Shown: positions 26,503 to 34,808 of the stretch, in pieces
Layout of the letters: every line of letters starts with the position of its first letter
Position numbering within the stretch: position 1 is the first letter of the stretch
The notes under the pieces: generated by a model
Told to the model about the DNA's origin: nothing
Seen by the model: only the letters and a program-made list of their open reading frames with translations
Databases searched by the model: none
Origin: Lichenicola sp965198575
GTDB taxonomy: Bacteria > Pseudomonadota > Alphaproteobacteria > Acetobacterales > Acetobacteraceae
Direction: 5' to 3'
NCBI RefSeq assembly: GCF_965198575.1
Contig: NZ_OZ240671.1
Location: forward strand, 3,596,001-3,660,000
DNA: 64,000 nucleotides
Program-made: the position numbers and the translations under genes

Positions 26503-26539
26503 GCAGCCGGCACCGTGGGAGACCCACGGTGCCGGCTGC
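26503..26539. terminator. Perfect 17-bp hairpin between gyrB and a convergent SDR gene
   Basis: GCAGCCGGCACCGTGGG (26503-26519) pairs perfectly with 26523-26539 across a 3-base loop. It lies in the 83-base gap between two convergent genes and is symmetric, so it could end transcription from both sides. Neither side has a clear T-run. Confidence 0.65.
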
Positions 26540-26553
26540 CCGCCTTCAAACTT

Positions 26554-27297
26554 CTAGAGCCGCAAGCCGCCGCCGACCTGCAGCGTCTCACCGGTAATCC
26601 AGTTGCCGTCTTCGGACACGACGAACGCAACCGCGGCGGCAATATCAGCCGGCTGCCCGATGCGGCCGAGTGGCGTGCGCGCGACGAACGGAGCGGCACC
26701 TTCTTCGCCCATCCCACTCGTGCCTTCGGTCGCCGTGAGGCCAGGTGCCACACCCACGACGCGGATCTTGCGAGGCCCGAGTTCGAGTGCCAGCGAGCGC
26801 GTCAGGTTGTCGACCGCACCCTTTGTGGCGCTATAGACCTGCGCTTGCGCGATCGGCGTCACGCCGGCGCCGGAGGAGATATTGACGACGACGCCACCCG
26901 CCGCCGGGAAAGTCTCCGCGGCCGCCTGCGTCGCCAGGATCAGGCCTTTCACGTTCAACCCGAACTGCCGGTCGATCGATTCCGGCGTGACGCCGGCAAG
27001 GTCGCCGAACTCGTAGATCCCGGCATTGTTGATAAGAATGTCGACATGCCCGAATTCATCGACAGCCTTCTTGAACAGCGTCTTGATCTGGTCCGGCTCG
27101 GAAATGTCTGCCTGCACCGCCGTCGCGTGCCCTCCGGCCTTCTTGATCGCCGCCACCAGCAGCCCTGCGGCATCGGCGCTTCGTGCGTAGTTCACGACGA
27201 CGCTGGCCCCGTCGGCGGCCAGTCGTAGCGCGATGCCCGCGCCGATGCCCTTCGAAGCTCCCGTAACGATTGCAACTTTTCCATCAAGCTTAGCCAT
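26554..27297 (-). CDS. SDR-family oxidoreductase (FabG-like)
   Basis: Short-chain dehydrogenase/reductase of 247 residues, NAD(P)-dependent, substrate unknown. The cofactor motif TGASKGIG lies near residue 13, the NNAG block at NAGIYEFGD and the catalytic Ser-Tyr-Lys at NISSGAG...YSATKGA. The start ATG 27297 is set by a strong GGAGG nine bases upstream; the longer start would put that site inside the gene. It lies just downstream of a TetR-type operator-like inverted repeat. Similar SDRs are often controlled by a divergent TetR repressor, but none is encoded next to it here. Confidence 0.85.
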   Translation of the reverse strand: MAKLDGKVAIVTGASKGIGAGIALRLAADGASVVVNYARSADAAGLLVAAIKKAGGHATAVQADISEPDQIKTLFKKAVDEFGHVDILINNAGIYEFGDLAGVTPESIDRQFGLNVKGLILATQAAAETFPAAGGVVVNISSGAGVTPIAQAQVYSATKGAVDNLTRSLALELGPRKIRVVGVAPGLTATEGTSGMGEEGAAPFVARTPLGRIGQPADIAAAVAFVVSEDGNWITGETLQVGGGLRL

Positions 27298-27313
27298 CAC
27301 TTCCTCCAAAACA

Positions 27314-27325
27314 TACCGACCGGTA
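27314..27325 (-). promoter_or_regulatory. TetR-type operator-like inverted repeat ahead of the SDR gene
   Basis: TACCGACCGGTA is an inverted repeat of 5 bp arms with a 2-base centre, 16 bases upstream of the SDR start and next to its GGAGG. This ACCGACCGGT style is common in operators of TetR-family repressors of SDR and efflux genes (established pattern, assignment inferred). The rest of the 27298-27549 gap holds no gene. Its last 110 bases are markedly AT-richer than the surroundings and probably contain the promoter of the ABC-TenA operon. Confidence 0.45.
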
Positions 27326-27549
27326 AGATATTAGGCTGCTGATCGGGGAGTGCAAGCGGGGGCGGCACGTCTTCGGCGGATGGCGGGACAACACACGCCG
27401 AGCCCGAAGACTGCAACCACCATTGCCCGGAGCGGGTGTGCATGCGTAGGAAAGATCTCTACAGTCTGTTCAACATTTGTTTCGGAAGCTGGGCAACACA
27501 TTGATTCTAAATGATGCTTTATAGCAGATCAGGGCGCCTTTAGCCGTCC

Positions 27550-28308
27550 ATGATGCGCGTTCAGGACCCGACCGCAGGCGCCCCACCTGGCTTACGGCTC
27601 GAGCGGCTGACACTGCGTTACGGCGCACGCACGATCTTCGAGAACCTGGATCTCCAAATCGACAGCGGCGCGTTCATGGTGCTGCTCGGCACCAGTGGCG
27701 TCGGCAAGACCAGCCTGCTCAAGATCGTCGCCGGCCTGTCCGCCCCGAGCGCCGGCCGCGTGCAGGCGACCGACGGCCGGAGCCTGGCACACCGGATCGC
27801 CTATATGGGCCAGCAGGACCTGCTCTATCCGTGGCTCGACGTGATCGGCAACGTCATGCTCGGCGCCCGCCTGCGCGGAGACAAGCCCGACCGTGCCCGG
27901 GCGCTGCACCTGTTGGGGCGTGTCGGACTCGCCGAGCGGGCCGCAGCACTGCCCGCGGAGCTGTCAGGCGGCATGCGCCAGCGCGCCGCGATCGCCCGCA
28001 CGCTCTACGAGGACCGTCCGATCGTGCTGATGGACGAGCCTTTCTCCGCCCTCGACAGTTTCACCCGCGCGCGCGTGCAGGATCTGGCGGCGGAGTTGCT
28101 GCAGGACCGCACGGTGCTGCTCATCACGCACGATCCCCTGGAAGCCTGCAGGCTGGGTCAGCATCTCGTGGTGTTGTCCGGTCATCCGGCCACGATTGGT
28201 CCGCCGATCCGGGTGCACGGCCCGACCCCGCGCGCCCTCGATGATCCGGAACTGCTGCGCACGCAGGGCCACTTGCTGCGAATGCTGACAGAGCTCGAAC
28301 CGGCATGA
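27550..28308 (+). CDS. ABC transporter ATPase, thiamine-precursor type (ThiZ-like)
   Basis: ATPase of 252 residues of the NitT/TauT/ThiZ branch. Walker A is GTSGVGKTSLLKI, the signature LSGGMRQRAAIARTL and Walker B VLMDEPFSALD. It is the first gene of a tight three-gene unit with a permease (4-base ATGA overlap at 28305-28308) and a TenA-family enzyme. That pairing indicates uptake of thiamine pyrimidine precursors such as formylaminopyrimidine or HMP (inference from context). The start is one of two adjacent ATG codons. Confidence 0.82.
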   Translation: MMRVQDPTAGAPPGLRLERLTLRYGARTIFENLDLQIDSGAFMVLLGTSGVGKTSLLKIVAGLSAPSAGRVQATDGRSLAHRIAYMGQQDLLYPWLDVIGNVMLGARLRGDKPDRARALHLLGRVGLAERAAALPAELSGGMRQRAAIARTLYEDRPIVLMDEPFSALDSFTRARVQDLAAELLQDRTVLLITHDPLEACRLGQHLVVLSGHPATIGPPIRVHGPTPRALDDPELLRTQGHLLRMLTELEPA

Positions 28309-29090
28309 CCGCCGACCGCTCCAGCCGTGCCCGCTTATCTGCGACGGCGCGTCCGTTCATCACGGTGGCCGGGCTGATCGCGGTGTGGTGGTTCGGCGCC
28401 CGGGTCAGCGACGTGCCGGCCTATCTGTTGCCGGGCCCTGGATCCGTGGCGGTCGCCCTCTGGCAGCAACGGACGCTGCTGTTCTGGAGCACCGTCACGA
28501 CATTGTCGGAAACCGTGTTGGGCTTGCTGATCGGAACGGTGCTCGGCTCCGTCTTCGCCCTCGGCGTTGTGTTCTCGCCGGTGATGCAGCGCTGGCTGAT
28601 GCCGCTGCTGCTGCTGAGCCAGGCGATCCCGGTGTTTGCACTGGCGCCGCTGCTGGTGTTGTGGTTCGGTTTCGGCATCGCCTCGAAGGTGGTGATGTCG
28701 GTGTTGGTGATCTTCTTCCCGATCACCGCGGCATTTTCCGACGGGTTGCGCCGGACCGAACTCGGCTGGCTGGATCTCGCACGAACCATGGATGCCTCGC
28801 CGCTCTCCATCCTGCGCCACGTCCGGCTGCCTGCCGCGTTGCCGGCGTTCGGCTCGGGATTGCGCGTGGCGACCGCGATCGCGCCGATCGGGGCGGTGGT
28901 GGGCGAGTGGGTCGGCGCCTCGGCCGGCCTCGGCTACGTGATGCTGAACGCGAATGCGCGCATCCAGACGGACGTGATGTTCGCTGCCTTGTTCGTGCTG
29001 GCGGTGATGGCAATCCTGCTCTGGGTGCTGGTCGATCGCGTGCTGAAGCGCGTGCTGTACTGGGCTCCGGATACGACCGCACACCTATAA
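28305..29090 (+). CDS. ABC transporter permease, thiamine-precursor type (ThiX-like)
   Basis: Inner-membrane permease of 261 residues with about six transmembrane helices and a BPD domain. The EAA loop reads LDLARTMDASPLSILRHVRLP. The N-terminal pattern (WWFGARVSDVPAYLLPGPGSV) is typical of the NitT/TauT/ThiX permeases. It overlaps the ATPase stop by ATGA and is followed 16 bases later by tenA. A substrate-binding ThiY partner is not encoded in this unit. Confidence 0.82.
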   Translation: MTADRSSRARLSATARPFITVAGLIAVWWFGARVSDVPAYLLPGPGSVAVALWQQRTLLFWSTVTTLSETVLGLLIGTVLGSVFALGVVFSPVMQRWLMPLLLLSQAIPVFALAPLLVLWFGFGIASKVVMSVLVIFFPITAAFSDGLRRTELGWLDLARTMDASPLSILRHVRLPAALPAFGSGLRVATAIAPIGAVVGEWVGASAGLGYVMLNANARIQTDVMFAALFVLAVMAILLWVLVDRVLKRVLYWAPDTTAHL

Positions 29091-29106
29091 TCGGAAGGCT
29101 GGGACC

Positions 29107-29820
29107 ATGGCGTTCGATTTCGACCAGGCAATGCCGTTCGCGCGCAACACACTCTACGCACGGTTGCGAGCCGGCACCGGGGCAGAGTGGGGGGCCTATG
29201 TCGGCCACCGTTTCGTGCAGGAGCTCGCACTCGGCACGTTGCCGCAGGATGAGTTTGTTGCCTGGATGGTGCAGGACTATCTGTATCTGGTGCATTACAC
29301 GCGGGCGTACGCGCTGCTGATCTACAAGAGCGACACGGTGGCGCAGATGCGAGCGGCCGCCACCATCGTGTTCGGTCTCCTCACCGACGAGATGGCGCTG
29401 CATCGCCTGCAGCTTGCGGCGTCGGGCATATCGGAGAGCGACCTCGAGCAGATCCCGGAGACCGTGGAAACCCTCGCCTACGGCCGCTATATCCTCGATC
29501 GGGCGCAGAGCGGCGACGTGCTCGACCTCGTGGTGACCTTGTCGGCATGCCTGGCCGGATACGGCGAAATCGGCCTCAGGCTGCTTTCCGATCCGCAGAC
29601 GGTGCTGGAGGGCAATCCATACGCCGCCTGGATCGAAACCTATGGAGGCGCCGCGTATCACCGATTGATCCGGAACGGCCTCGAGCAGCTCGAGAGCCTG
29701 TCGGAAAGCCATGGCGGCGAGACGCGCTACCCGTTGCTGCTCCGACAATTCCGCCAGGCTGTCCGGCTCGAGACGCTGTTCTGGGACGCCGGACGCACGT
29801 CGCTGGCCACGTCCTCCTAG
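29107..29820 (+). CDS. tenA: TenA-family aminopyrimidine aminohydrolase
   Basis: TenA/thiaminase II family protein of 237 residues. Members hydrolyse aminopyrimidine fragments of degraded thiamine to hydroxymethylpyrimidine for reuse. An all-helical fold is expected. The putative catalytic Cys lies in TLSACLAGYGEIG and the late FWDAG motif closes the active site. WMVQDYLYLVHYTRAYA is a family block. Co-transcription with ThiZ/ThiX-like genes supports a salvage role. I see no TPP riboswitch ahead of the operon. Confidence 0.85.
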   Translation: MAFDFDQAMPFARNTLYARLRAGTGAEWGAYVGHRFVQELALGTLPQDEFVAWMVQDYLYLVHYTRAYALLIYKSDTVAQMRAAATIVFGLLTDEMALHRLQLAASGISESDLEQIPETVETLAYGRYILDRAQSGDVLDLVVTLSACLAGYGEIGLRLLSDPQTVLEGNPYAAWIETYGGAAYHRLIRNGLEQLESLSESHGGETRYPLLLRQFRQAVRLETLFWDAGRTSLATSS

Positions 29821-29826
29821 CGCCTG

Positions 29827-30879
29827 TTACGGCAACACGCGCCGCTGTCGCAGGCTGTCCAACGCGCCAAGCAGGGAGGCCGTCGAGTCCATCCGCTCGG
29901 GGAAGCCGAAATGACGGATCTTGTTGACGTCGGAGATTACGTCGGTTTCGGTATGGAAGATGAAGTCGCCGAAACTCCATCCAACCACACGGTCGAGCTC
30001 CGGCTCGATCAGCCCGTGCCGCTCGGCGATCGCCTGCCAGGCCGGCCCCTTGTCTGCCATGTGGCGCGTCAGCTTCAGCGGTATCGGCGACGCCGTGTCG
30101 AGGCCCAGATGCCGCGCCACATCGCCCCACATGCGCTCCCACCGGAACACGTCGCCATTGGTGACATTGAAGGCTTCGCCAGCGACCTTGTCGCTGAGTG
30201 CGGCCCAGAGGCTCGCCCGCGCCAGCAATCCGGCATCGGTGAACTGCACCAGCTGGCGGTAGGCGAGATCGCTGCCGGGAAAACGCATCGGTACCCCGAG
30301 TTCACGCGACAGGGCGGCAAACACACCCACCACGACGGCGATGTTCATCGGGTTGCCGTGGATGTCGCCGACCACGACGTCCGGGCGGAGGGCCACGTAA
30401 TCCCAGCGGCTGCGCTCGGCCCGCGCCCGAAGCTGCGCCTCCTGCGCCTGGTAGAGGTTGGGCGGCATGTGCGGCGGATCGCTCTCCCGCGCCGGCGTCG
30501 GGACCTTGGCGCCGAGATGGATGCCGTAGATCTTGAAGCCCTGATAGATCACGACGCGGGCAAGCGGCGCGCCTGCATCCTCGAGCCCGTCCAGCAGGTT
30601 GCCGAGCATGCCGGCGTTGCGTTGGGCCTCCACCGCCAGGTCGGCATCCGGGCTGAGCGACGCGTAGAACAGGTGCGTGGTGTCGGCGGCTCCGGCGAGT
30701 GCCGCCTGCGTCGCCGCCGCGTCGGTCAGGTCCACGGCGATCGTCTCGACACCCGGAACCGCGCGCCGGGCGAGCGCGCGGACCTGCCATCCGGCCTGCC
30801 GAAGCGTCTGCACCAGGGCCGCCCCGATGATGCCGCTCGCCCCTGCGACGAGGGCGATGCCTGGGTTGCTGTTGGTCAT
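29827..30879 (-). CDS. PRISE-type SDR / NAD-dependent epimerase-like protein
   Basis: Atypical extended SDR of 350 residues resembling the PRISE group (progesterone 5-beta-reductase/iridoid synthase-like). The cofactor motif is VAGASGIIGAALVQTL. The characteristic segment is VIYQGFKIYGIHLGA with a conserved Lys-Tyr pattern in place of the classical YxxxK. PPNLYQAQEAQL and YVALRPDVVVG follow. The start ATG 30879 has GGGAG eight bases ahead. Bacterial members are mostly of unknown substrate. It converges on tenA with only 6 bases between stops. Confidence 0.8.
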   Translation of the reverse strand: MTNSNPGIALVAGASGIIGAALVQTLRQAGWQVRALARRAVPGVETIAVDLTDAAATQAALAGAADTTHLFYASLSPDADLAVEAQRNAGMLGNLLDGLEDAGAPLARVVIYQGFKIYGIHLGAKVPTPARESDPPHMPPNLYQAQEAQLRARAERSRWDYVALRPDVVVGDIHGNPMNIAVVVGVFAALSRELGVPMRFPGSDLAYRQLVQFTDAGLLARASLWAALSDKVAGEAFNVTNGDVFRWERMWGDVARHLGLDTASPIPLKLTRHMADKGPAWQAIAERHGLIEPELDRVVGWSFGDFIFHTETDVISDVNKIRHFGFPERMDSTASLLGALDSLRQRRVLP

Positions 30880-31064
30880 GATGCGATCTCCCGGCAAGAA
30901 CTCCCCCGCGATCGCCGCCAGAAATCGATGGCACGCAATCTGGCGGCTGGACTACGGTCGCATGGCAACGCCGCGAGCGGTGCCCGGGTTGTCCCCGGCC
31001 AGGCGGGAATGATCCGCGGTCCGGTCATCCCTCGCGCTCTCTCGCAATCAGGACGTCCTGCCGC

Positions 31065-31598
31065 ATGAAACTGCCTCTGCTCGTTCTGGCACTCCTCGCA
31101 GCCGCCCTTCCGCGGGCCATCGCCGCCGAGCCGCTTGCAGTCCCCGACGCGGGCATGATGGGCGACATTCCGGGCGCGCACGAGCTGCCGGACCCCGCCC
31201 TCGACTACAAGATCGTGTTCGACGTGCAGACGCTCGCGGGCGCCCCCGGCGACGTCGATCCCGCGCTGCAGGCCATGGCAGGGCTGATCAACACCTTCCG
31301 GCATGACGGCGTTCCCGCCTCCCACATGCACCTGGTGGCGATGTTCCACGGCCGGACGATCGTTCTCGTCGCCAACGACCAGACCTACAGCCAGCGCACC
31401 CATGCAGGCGCCAACCCGAACATCCAGATCCTGCGTCATTTGAGAGATGCAGGACTGCTCGTCACCGTCTGCGGACAATCCGCCCGCGAGCAGCATTACG
31501 AGCAGCAATCCCTGTTGCCGTTCGTGCAGACGAACCTGTCCGCGACGGTCACTTTCATCAATCTCGAGACCCGCGGCTATATCCGCATCACCGAGTGA
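31065..31598 (+). CDS. Periplasmic DsrE-family protein
   Basis: Secreted 177-residue protein. The signal peptide MKLPLLVLALLAAALPRAIA ends at AIAAEP. The mature part has the DsrE/DsrF fold pattern: YKIVFDVQTL at the first strand, VAMFHGRTIVLV in the middle and a Cys in VCGQSAREQHY at the position often used for sulfur transfer. Exported DsrE-like proteins are widespread and mostly uncharacterised. The FMN reductase gene starts 28 bases downstream, so the pair may form a redox-related operon (inference). Confidence 0.75.
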   Translation: MKLPLLVLALLAAALPRAIAAEPLAVPDAGMMGDIPGAHELPDPALDYKIVFDVQTLAGAPGDVDPALQAMAGLINTFRHDGVPASHMHLVAMFHGRTIVLVANDQTYSQRTHAGANPNIQILRHLRDAGLLVTVCGQSAREQHYEQQSLLPFVQTNLSATVTFINLETRGYIRITE

Positions 31599-31625
31599 AC
31601 CTGTCCGTCTAAGCGTGGAGCAGCC

Positions 31626-32210
31626 ATGTCGATTCTCGTCCTGTACGGGTCGTATCGCTCCGACCGGATCGGTATCCGGCTCGCGACTTATCTGGTGGAC
31701 CGCTTCCGCGCCCGGGGCGAGGACGCCGAGTTGATCGACGCGAAATTCGTCGACCTGCCGATGCTCGACCGGATGTACAAGGAGTATCCACCGGGCACGG
31801 CGCCCGCTTCGATGCAGAAGCTGGCCGACCAGATCACCGCGGCGGATGCCTTCGTGTTCGTGACCGGCGAGTACAACTGGGGTCCGCAGCCCGGGCTGAA
31901 GAACCTGACCGACCATTTCCTCGAGCACTGGTTCTGGCGTCCGGCGGCAATCGCCAGCTACTCGGCCGGCCGCCTGGGTGGCGCGCATGCAGCGGCCGCG
32001 TGGCACCCGATCCTGTCGGAAATGGGCATGGTGGTGATTTCCAGCACGCTCACGGTCGGCCCGATCGGCGAGACCCTGGCCGCGGACGGCACACCGACCG
32101 GCCATGGCGGCGAGACGCTGGACCGCGCCTTCACCCGCTTCGCCGACGACCTTGCCTGGTGGAGCGAAGCCGCCCGCATCCAGCGTGCGAAACGACCGCC
32201 GCCCTACTGA
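31626..32210 (+). CDS. NADPH-dependent FMN reductase-like flavoprotein
   Basis: Flavodoxin-fold protein of 194 residues in the NADPH-dependent FMN reductase family. The phosphate-binding loop is LYGSYRSDRIG at residues 6-16. The flavin-contact motif TGEYNWGPQPGLKNLTDHF matches the family's TPEYNxGxPGxLKN block. It probably acts as a cytoplasmic azo-, quinone- or flavin reductase (family knowledge). Its stop overlaps the end of the convergent MFS gene by 7 bases. Confidence 0.85.
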   Translation: MSILVLYGSYRSDRIGIRLATYLVDRFRARGEDAELIDAKFVDLPMLDRMYKEYPPGTAPASMQKLADQITAADAFVFVTGEYNWGPQPGLKNLTDHFLEHWFWRPAAIASYSAGRLGGAHAAAAWHPILSEMGMVVISSTLTVGPIGETLAADGTPTGHGGETLDRAFTRFADDLAWWSEAARIQRAKRPPPY

Positions 32211-33691
32211 ACGGCAACCGTCGTCCGTGACGTCCGCAGCCGGCTGGCGCTGATCCCGGCGGCGCAGAGTGCGGTGGCGGAAGCGAGTGCCAGGCAGGCC
32301 CGATTGGCGCTGCTGCCGAGAAGCGCGAACGTCATCGCCACCAGCATCGCCCCCACCGTCTGCCCGAGCAGCCGTGCCACCGAGATCATGCCGCTCGCAC
32401 TGCCGGCGCGCTCGACCGGTGCCGCCACCAGCATCGCCCGGTTGTTCGGCGGCTGGAACACCCCGAAGCCGGCGCCGGCAAGCCCGATGCGCCAGGCGAT
32501 GTCGAGATCGCTCGGACGCGCCGGCATCAGCCACAGGGCGCAGAAGCCCGTCGCCACCATGAGCAGGCCGATCGTCGAGATCACGGCCGCCGGGGCACGG
32601 TCCGACAGCCGGCCGATGAACGGCGCCACCACCACGATCGCCAGCGGCCATGGGGTGATCAGCAGGCCGGTCTGCACCGCGGTGCGGCCCAGCACGTCCT
32701 CCAGCGTGAACGGCATCGAGATGATGAAGAAATTCGATGCCACGAAGCCGAGGAAGCCGGTCAGCACCGCCGCCCGGAAACCGCCCAGCAGCAGCAGGTC
32801 GATCGGCAGCAGCGGGTCCGGCCGGCCGAGCTGGCGTCGCACCAGCGCCACCAGGCAGATCGTGCCGAACCCCAGAAGTGCGACCGACCCGATGGGGCCG
32901 TCGCCATGCGCCAGCCGGTCGAAGCTCACGATCAGCGACCCGAAGGCGAGCGCGTTCAGCACCGCCGAGCGCCCATCGAAGCGGGTATCGCGGGTGGGGG
33001 TGCGGGGCAGGGAGGTGATCGCGAACAGCAGCGCCACGCCGCCCAGCGGCAGGTTGATCAGGAACAGCCACGGCCAGTTGGCGACCGACAGCACGCCGGC
33101 GGCGATCGTCGGCCCGAGCGCCACGCCGGCGGCGATCACCAGGCCGTTGAGCGCGATGCCGCGGCCGATGATGCGGTGCGGATAGATGAAGCGCAGCAGT
33201 GCCGCGTTCACGCTCATGATGCAGGCGCCGCCGAAGCCCTGCAGCGCCCGCGCCAGCGACAGCTCGAGCAGCGTGGTCGAGGCCGCGCACAGCAACGAGG
33301 CCAGCACGAACAGCGCAAGTCCGATCCGGCACATGCGCGCATAGCCGATGCGGTCACCCACCGCCGCCAGCGGCAGGATCGAGATCACCGAGGCGAGCTG
33401 GTAGGCGTTGATCACCCAGATCGACGAGGACGGGCTGGCGTGGATGTCGTGCGCGATGGTCGGCAGGGCCACGTTGGCGATCGCGTAATCGATCACCGAG
33501 AGCAGCACCGACAGCGCCACCGCCAGCATCGCGAGCGTGCGCGCGCCGCCGTACAGCCCGTCATGCGGACCGCCCGGCGCCGGCTCCTGCACTTGCATCG
33601 GCGGCACCAGCTCGGCGGGGGTCGGCACGCCGTGGGGAGGCGGGAGCGGAGCAGGCGCGGCGGGGGCAGGCGGGGCAGCGGGTTCGGACAT
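32204..33691 (-). CDS. MFS drug/solute exporter (DHA2 type)
   Basis: Major facilitator superfamily proton-coupled exporter of the EmrB/QacA (14-helix) class, 495 residues. A Pro/Ala-rich cytoplasmic N-terminus of about 45 residues precedes TM1 with the motif DYAIANVALPTI. The MFS motif A-like loop is GDRIGYARMCRIGL and motif C-like sequence is GVALGPTIAAGV. The start ATG 33691 was taken because upstream in-frame residues are low-complexity and unconserved. No membrane-fusion partner is adjacent, so substrate and export path are open. Confidence 0.88.
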   Translation of the reverse strand: MSEPAAPPAPAAPAPLPPPHGVPTPAELVPPMQVQEPAPGGPHDGLYGGARTLAMLAVALSVLLSVIDYAIANVALPTIAHDIHASPSSSIWVINAYQLASVISILPLAAVGDRIGYARMCRIGLALFVLASLLCAASTTLLELSLARALQGFGGACIMSVNAALLRFIYPHRIIGRGIALNGLVIAAGVALGPTIAAGVLSVANWPWLFLINLPLGGVALLFAITSLPRTPTRDTRFDGRSAVLNALAFGSLIVSFDRLAHGDGPIGSVALLGFGTICLVALVRRQLGRPDPLLPIDLLLLGGFRAAVLTGFLGFVASNFFIISMPFTLEDVLGRTAVQTGLLITPWPLAIVVVAPFIGRLSDRAPAAVISTIGLLMVATGFCALWLMPARPSDLDIAWRIGLAGAGFGVFQPPNNRAMLVAAPVERAGSASGMISVARLLGQTVGAMLVAMTFALLGSSANRACLALASATALCAAGISASRLRTSRTTVAVQ

Positions 33692-33890
33692 GCGGGTGGT
33701 TCTACGATTGCTGGCGGCTGGAACAAGGCCCGGCAACAGAAGCCTTGCCGTGCATCGGGCGCACCGTCATGTTCGGAGCATCAACAAGCTGTTGGGCCCT
33801 GATCGGCCCGTCCTTCTGGTCGCACGTCAGCTCGCGGTTCCATGTCGGCAGCTCGATGGTCACAACCACTGCCAATCGGAACGACCCAGA

Positions 33891-34742
33891 ATGCAGATCT
33901 CAGCCGGCTTCGACATCGTCTATGACTGCCCGCACCCGACGCCGATGATCCTGCTGCTGAGCCCGCACCCGTCCCGCGAAACCGATCTCGCGGCGCCGCA
34001 GGAGATGCTGTTCGACCCGCCGATCGCGCATGAGCGCTATCTCGACAGCTTCGGCAACGTCTGCACCCGCATCCTGGCGCCCGAGGGCCGGCTCACGATC
34101 AGCAGCCGCATGGTGGTGAGCGACGCCGGGCTGCCGGACCGGATCACCCCCGAGGCGCAGCAACACCCGGTCGAGGAGCTCCCCGCCGACACGCTGGTGT
34201 ACCTGCTGGGCAGCCGCTACTGCGACACCGATCGCATGTCCGACCGCGCCTGGCATCTGTTCGGCGGCGGCCCGCGCGGCTGGGCGCTGGTGCAGGCGAT
34301 CTGCGACTACGCGCACGAGCGGATCGTCTTCAACTACCAGCACGCGGACTCTACCCGCACTGCCTCCGACGGCGAGCGCGACGGCCGCGGCGTGTGCCGG
34401 GACTACGCCCACCTGGCGATCACGCTGTGCCGCTGCATGAACGTCCCGGCACGCTACTGCACCGGCTTCCTCGGCGACATGGGCACCCTGCCGCCGTACG
34501 GGGTGATGGATTTTGCCGCTTGGTTCGAGGTGTATCTCGGCGGCGAGTGGCACACCTTCGATGCGCGCAACAACACCCCGCGGATCGGCCGCATCCTGAT
34601 CGCGCGCGGCCGCGACGCCACCGACGTCGCCATCGCCACCACGTTCGGACCATGCCGTCTCAGCGGCTTCGACGTCATCTGCACCGAGATGGCGGCGGAG
34701 TTGGTCGACGACTCGATCCTGGCGTCCGCGCACCCCAGCTAG
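33891..34742 (+). CDS. Transglutaminase-like cysteine protease-fold protein
   Basis: Cytoplasmic 283-residue protein with a bacterial transglutaminase-like N-terminal beta domain and a TgpA/Tgase core. The catalytic triad is visible: Cys in GRGVCRDYAHL, His in GGEWHTFDARNN, and the Asp in the same DARN motif. The start MQISAGFDIVYDC is the usual beginning of this family, which selects ATG 33891 over a much longer open frame. Related proteins often accompany alpha-E/circularly-permuted ATP-grasp genes, none of which is adjacent here. Substrate unknown. Confidence 0.88.
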   Translation: MQISAGFDIVYDCPHPTPMILLLSPHPSRETDLAAPQEMLFDPPIAHERYLDSFGNVCTRILAPEGRLTISSRMVVSDAGLPDRITPEAQQHPVEELPADTLVYLLGSRYCDTDRMSDRAWHLFGGGPRGWALVQAICDYAHERIVFNYQHADSTRTASDGERDGRGVCRDYAHLAITLCRCMNVPARYCTGFLGDMGTLPPYGVMDFAAWFEVYLGGEWHTFDARNNTPRIGRILIARGRDATDVAIATTFGPCRLSGFDVICTEMAAELVDDSILASAHPS

Positions 34743-34808
34743 GCCGGCCCAGAGCTGGCGGGTCAGGCTGCTTCCGCGAAGATGGCCTCGCCGAGGGGGT
34801 AGGTTCAC

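Noticed and set aside
27298..27549. TPP riboswitch ahead of the TenA operon
   Set aside because: The conserved CTGAGA and ACCTGATC-like cores are not present. A covariance model would settle it.
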